Below, piece after piece: positions 62,895 to 64,000 of a stretch of 64,000 nt of DNA. Both the position numbers and the translations under genes were made by a program. Location: positions 2,344,501-2,408,500 of the forward strand of contig NC_090714.1 in NCBI RefSeq assembly GCF_040954835.1, given 5' to 3'. Positions within the stretch are counted from its first letter, which is position 1, and the number at the start of each line of letters is the position of its first letter. The notes below the pieces were generated by a model that saw only the letters and a program-made list of their open reading frames with translations, did no database searches and had not been told where the DNA came from. The stretch comes from Lepisosteus oculatus. Its lineage: Eukaryota > Chordata > Actinopteri > Semionotiformes > Lepisosteidae.

Positions 62895-64000
62895 CACAAA
62901 GATGAAGCAGAAAAAGGGACCATTTTGTCCAGATTTACATAAATGTTTCAGAGTATTTGACTCAAATGCCTTCACTGTTTCTTCTGCACAAGGTGAAAAA
63001 CATACTGTGAAAATATTGGGACAGTGAGGTAAAATTAGGCATTTTTGCTACATTGCGACATTTTAAGGAAAAAAGATTAATGTGAAGAAAAAGTACAAAA
63101 TTGTAGTTCTAGGTATTATTTTGTATACATGTTAATCCATGTTAGAGCAATGTTATTTGTTGGTTTCAGTCAGGTGAGCATAATTACTGGGACAAATGGC
63201 TGTCAGCTGTTTCTAATAACTCAGGGGTTTAATATTGCATGATTTGGCAACATTTGGAAGAGCTGTGAGTATTTAGTCTTGTTTTCAAGCTTTGGAGTTT
63301 ATTTTTGAATCTACCCCTTGAGTTAAGGCAGGAGATAAGAAGATAAGAGCTGTCTGTGATGAAAGAGCTAGCAAACGTGAAGATAAGAGCAAAGTAAATT
63401 CCAATTGCAGAGAGATTGGGCATTGCAAAATCAGTGATACAGAACATTTTGAAAAATAAAAACTGCTGAAGCAGTAAGCAATTAGTAAAGCCCAGATCAT
63501 CCAAGGAAGATGACAGCAGTTGGTGACAGAATAATCATTTGAACTGTGAAGGCAAATAGTTCAGGGTTGTAAGTATTTTGTCTGACTATGACACTAAAAA
63601 ACAAAGATTAAGTAGAAAATGGGAACATTTTGTTTTGTTATGATTTACATAAGTTTTTCACAGTATTTGACTCAAATGCTTTCACTGTTTCTTCTGCACA
63701 AGGTAAAAAACATACAGTGACAAGTAAAAATATTGGGACTGAGGTGAAATTTCACATTTTTGCTGTATACTAATGAAAACTATTTATGCAAAAATACAGT
63801 GATTTATTTCTTGATACTATTTTGCATACATGTTAATCCGTGTTAAAACAAAGTCATGTGTTGTGTTCAGTCAGGTGAGCATGAGTACTGGGACAAGTGG
63901 CTGTAATAAAAGAGCTGTGATACATAGTCTTGGTTTTTGGTTTCAGTCCTTGAAGATAATTTTTGAATCTGCCTCTTGAGTTAAGAAAAGAGAAGACAAG
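62895..64000. repeat. ~710-bp tandem repeat from a decayed DNA transposon, running off the right edge
   Basis: Two successive units share long words in the same order: TTTGACTCAAATGC, TTCACTGTTTCTTCTGCACA, AATATTGGGAC, TACATGTTAATCC, TTCAGTCAGGTGAGCAT, ACTGGGACAA and TTTTTGAATCT. Equivalent points are at 62961 and 63671, so the period is about 710 bases. The second unit lacks about 60 bases near 63905. The array is cut by the end of the window, so the copy number is unknown. Motifs such as AATATTGGGACA match vertebrate Tc1/mariner-like elements that I recall. Confidence 0.75.
63401..63457 (+). pseudogene. Helix-turn-helix remnant of a Tc1/pogo-like transposase
   Basis: One frame reads PIAERLGIAKSVIQNILKN, a classic transposase DNA-binding helix-turn-helix of the 'IAxRLGISKSTVxxILK' type. 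A TAA stop lies two codons upstream in the same frame and another follows within four codons, so it is a relic. It lies in the middle of the ~710-bp repeat unit and identifies the unit as transposon-derived. Confidence 0.65.

Noticed and set aside
1-64000. Search for CRISPR arrays, operons, phage or bacterial signals, rRNA or intact tRNA genes
   Set aside because: None was seen. The only tRNA-like sequences are the SINE heads, and the gene structure is plainly that of a vertebrate.

Overview
This is nuclear DNA from a vertebrate, most likely a ray-finned fish. Genes are split into short exons with GT/GC...AG junctions, and there are CpG-rich promoters, AATAAA signals and long introns. The repeats are of types common in fish: a tRNA-derived SINE with A and B boxes, Tc1/mariner remnants, and non-LTR tails with the stock 'TTTATTGATCCC...GGGAAATT' end. 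A non-teleost such as gar or bowfin is possible but cannot be settled here. No operons, CRISPR arrays, rRNA or intact tRNA genes were seen.

Layout. (1) 611-4519, minus strand: a compact four-exon gene for a small protein of about 152 aa that I do not recognise; it has a leader-like N-terminus and ends in K-E-E-L. (2) 6.2-38.7 kb, plus strand: SUN1, the inner nuclear membrane half of the LINC complex. The CpG island and a noncoding exon lie at about 6.2-7.0 kb, and 21 coding exons run from 13156 to 37340. All junctions keep phase and give about 890 codons. At least one intron uses a GC donor, two exons are phase-1 cassettes, and a second CpG island at 16.6-17.1 kb ends in a strong splice donor, so it may be an alternative promoter. 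(3) 41113-49030, plus strand: GET4, nine exons and 322 aa, the TRC40-binding subunit of the BAG6 complex. SUN1 next to GET4 is the arrangement known from human 7p22. (4) 56916-60174, plus strand: a six-exon secreted lipocalin of the orosomucoid / apolipoprotein M / saxitoxin-binding-protein-like type, driven by a TATA promoter.

The most unusual structure is around the lipocalin. Its promoter, exon 1 and the start of intron 1 (about 790 bp) are repeated in inverted orientation just beyond the gene's 3' end. That copy has lost its start codon to a deletion of about 38 bp and its TATA box to a substitution. The gene body therefore sits between two inverted arms. Other points worth a look are a short signal-peptide-like reading frame with its own TATA box between SUN1 and GET4, a 710-bp tandem repeat with transposase helix-turn-helix remnants at the right edge, and a complete but decayed Tc1-like element in SUN1 intron 1.

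The genes do not form one pathway. SUN1 tethers nuclei to the cytoskeleton, GET4 serves tail-anchored membrane protein delivery, and the lipocalin is probably a secreted carrier. No wholly new multi-gene system is visible.
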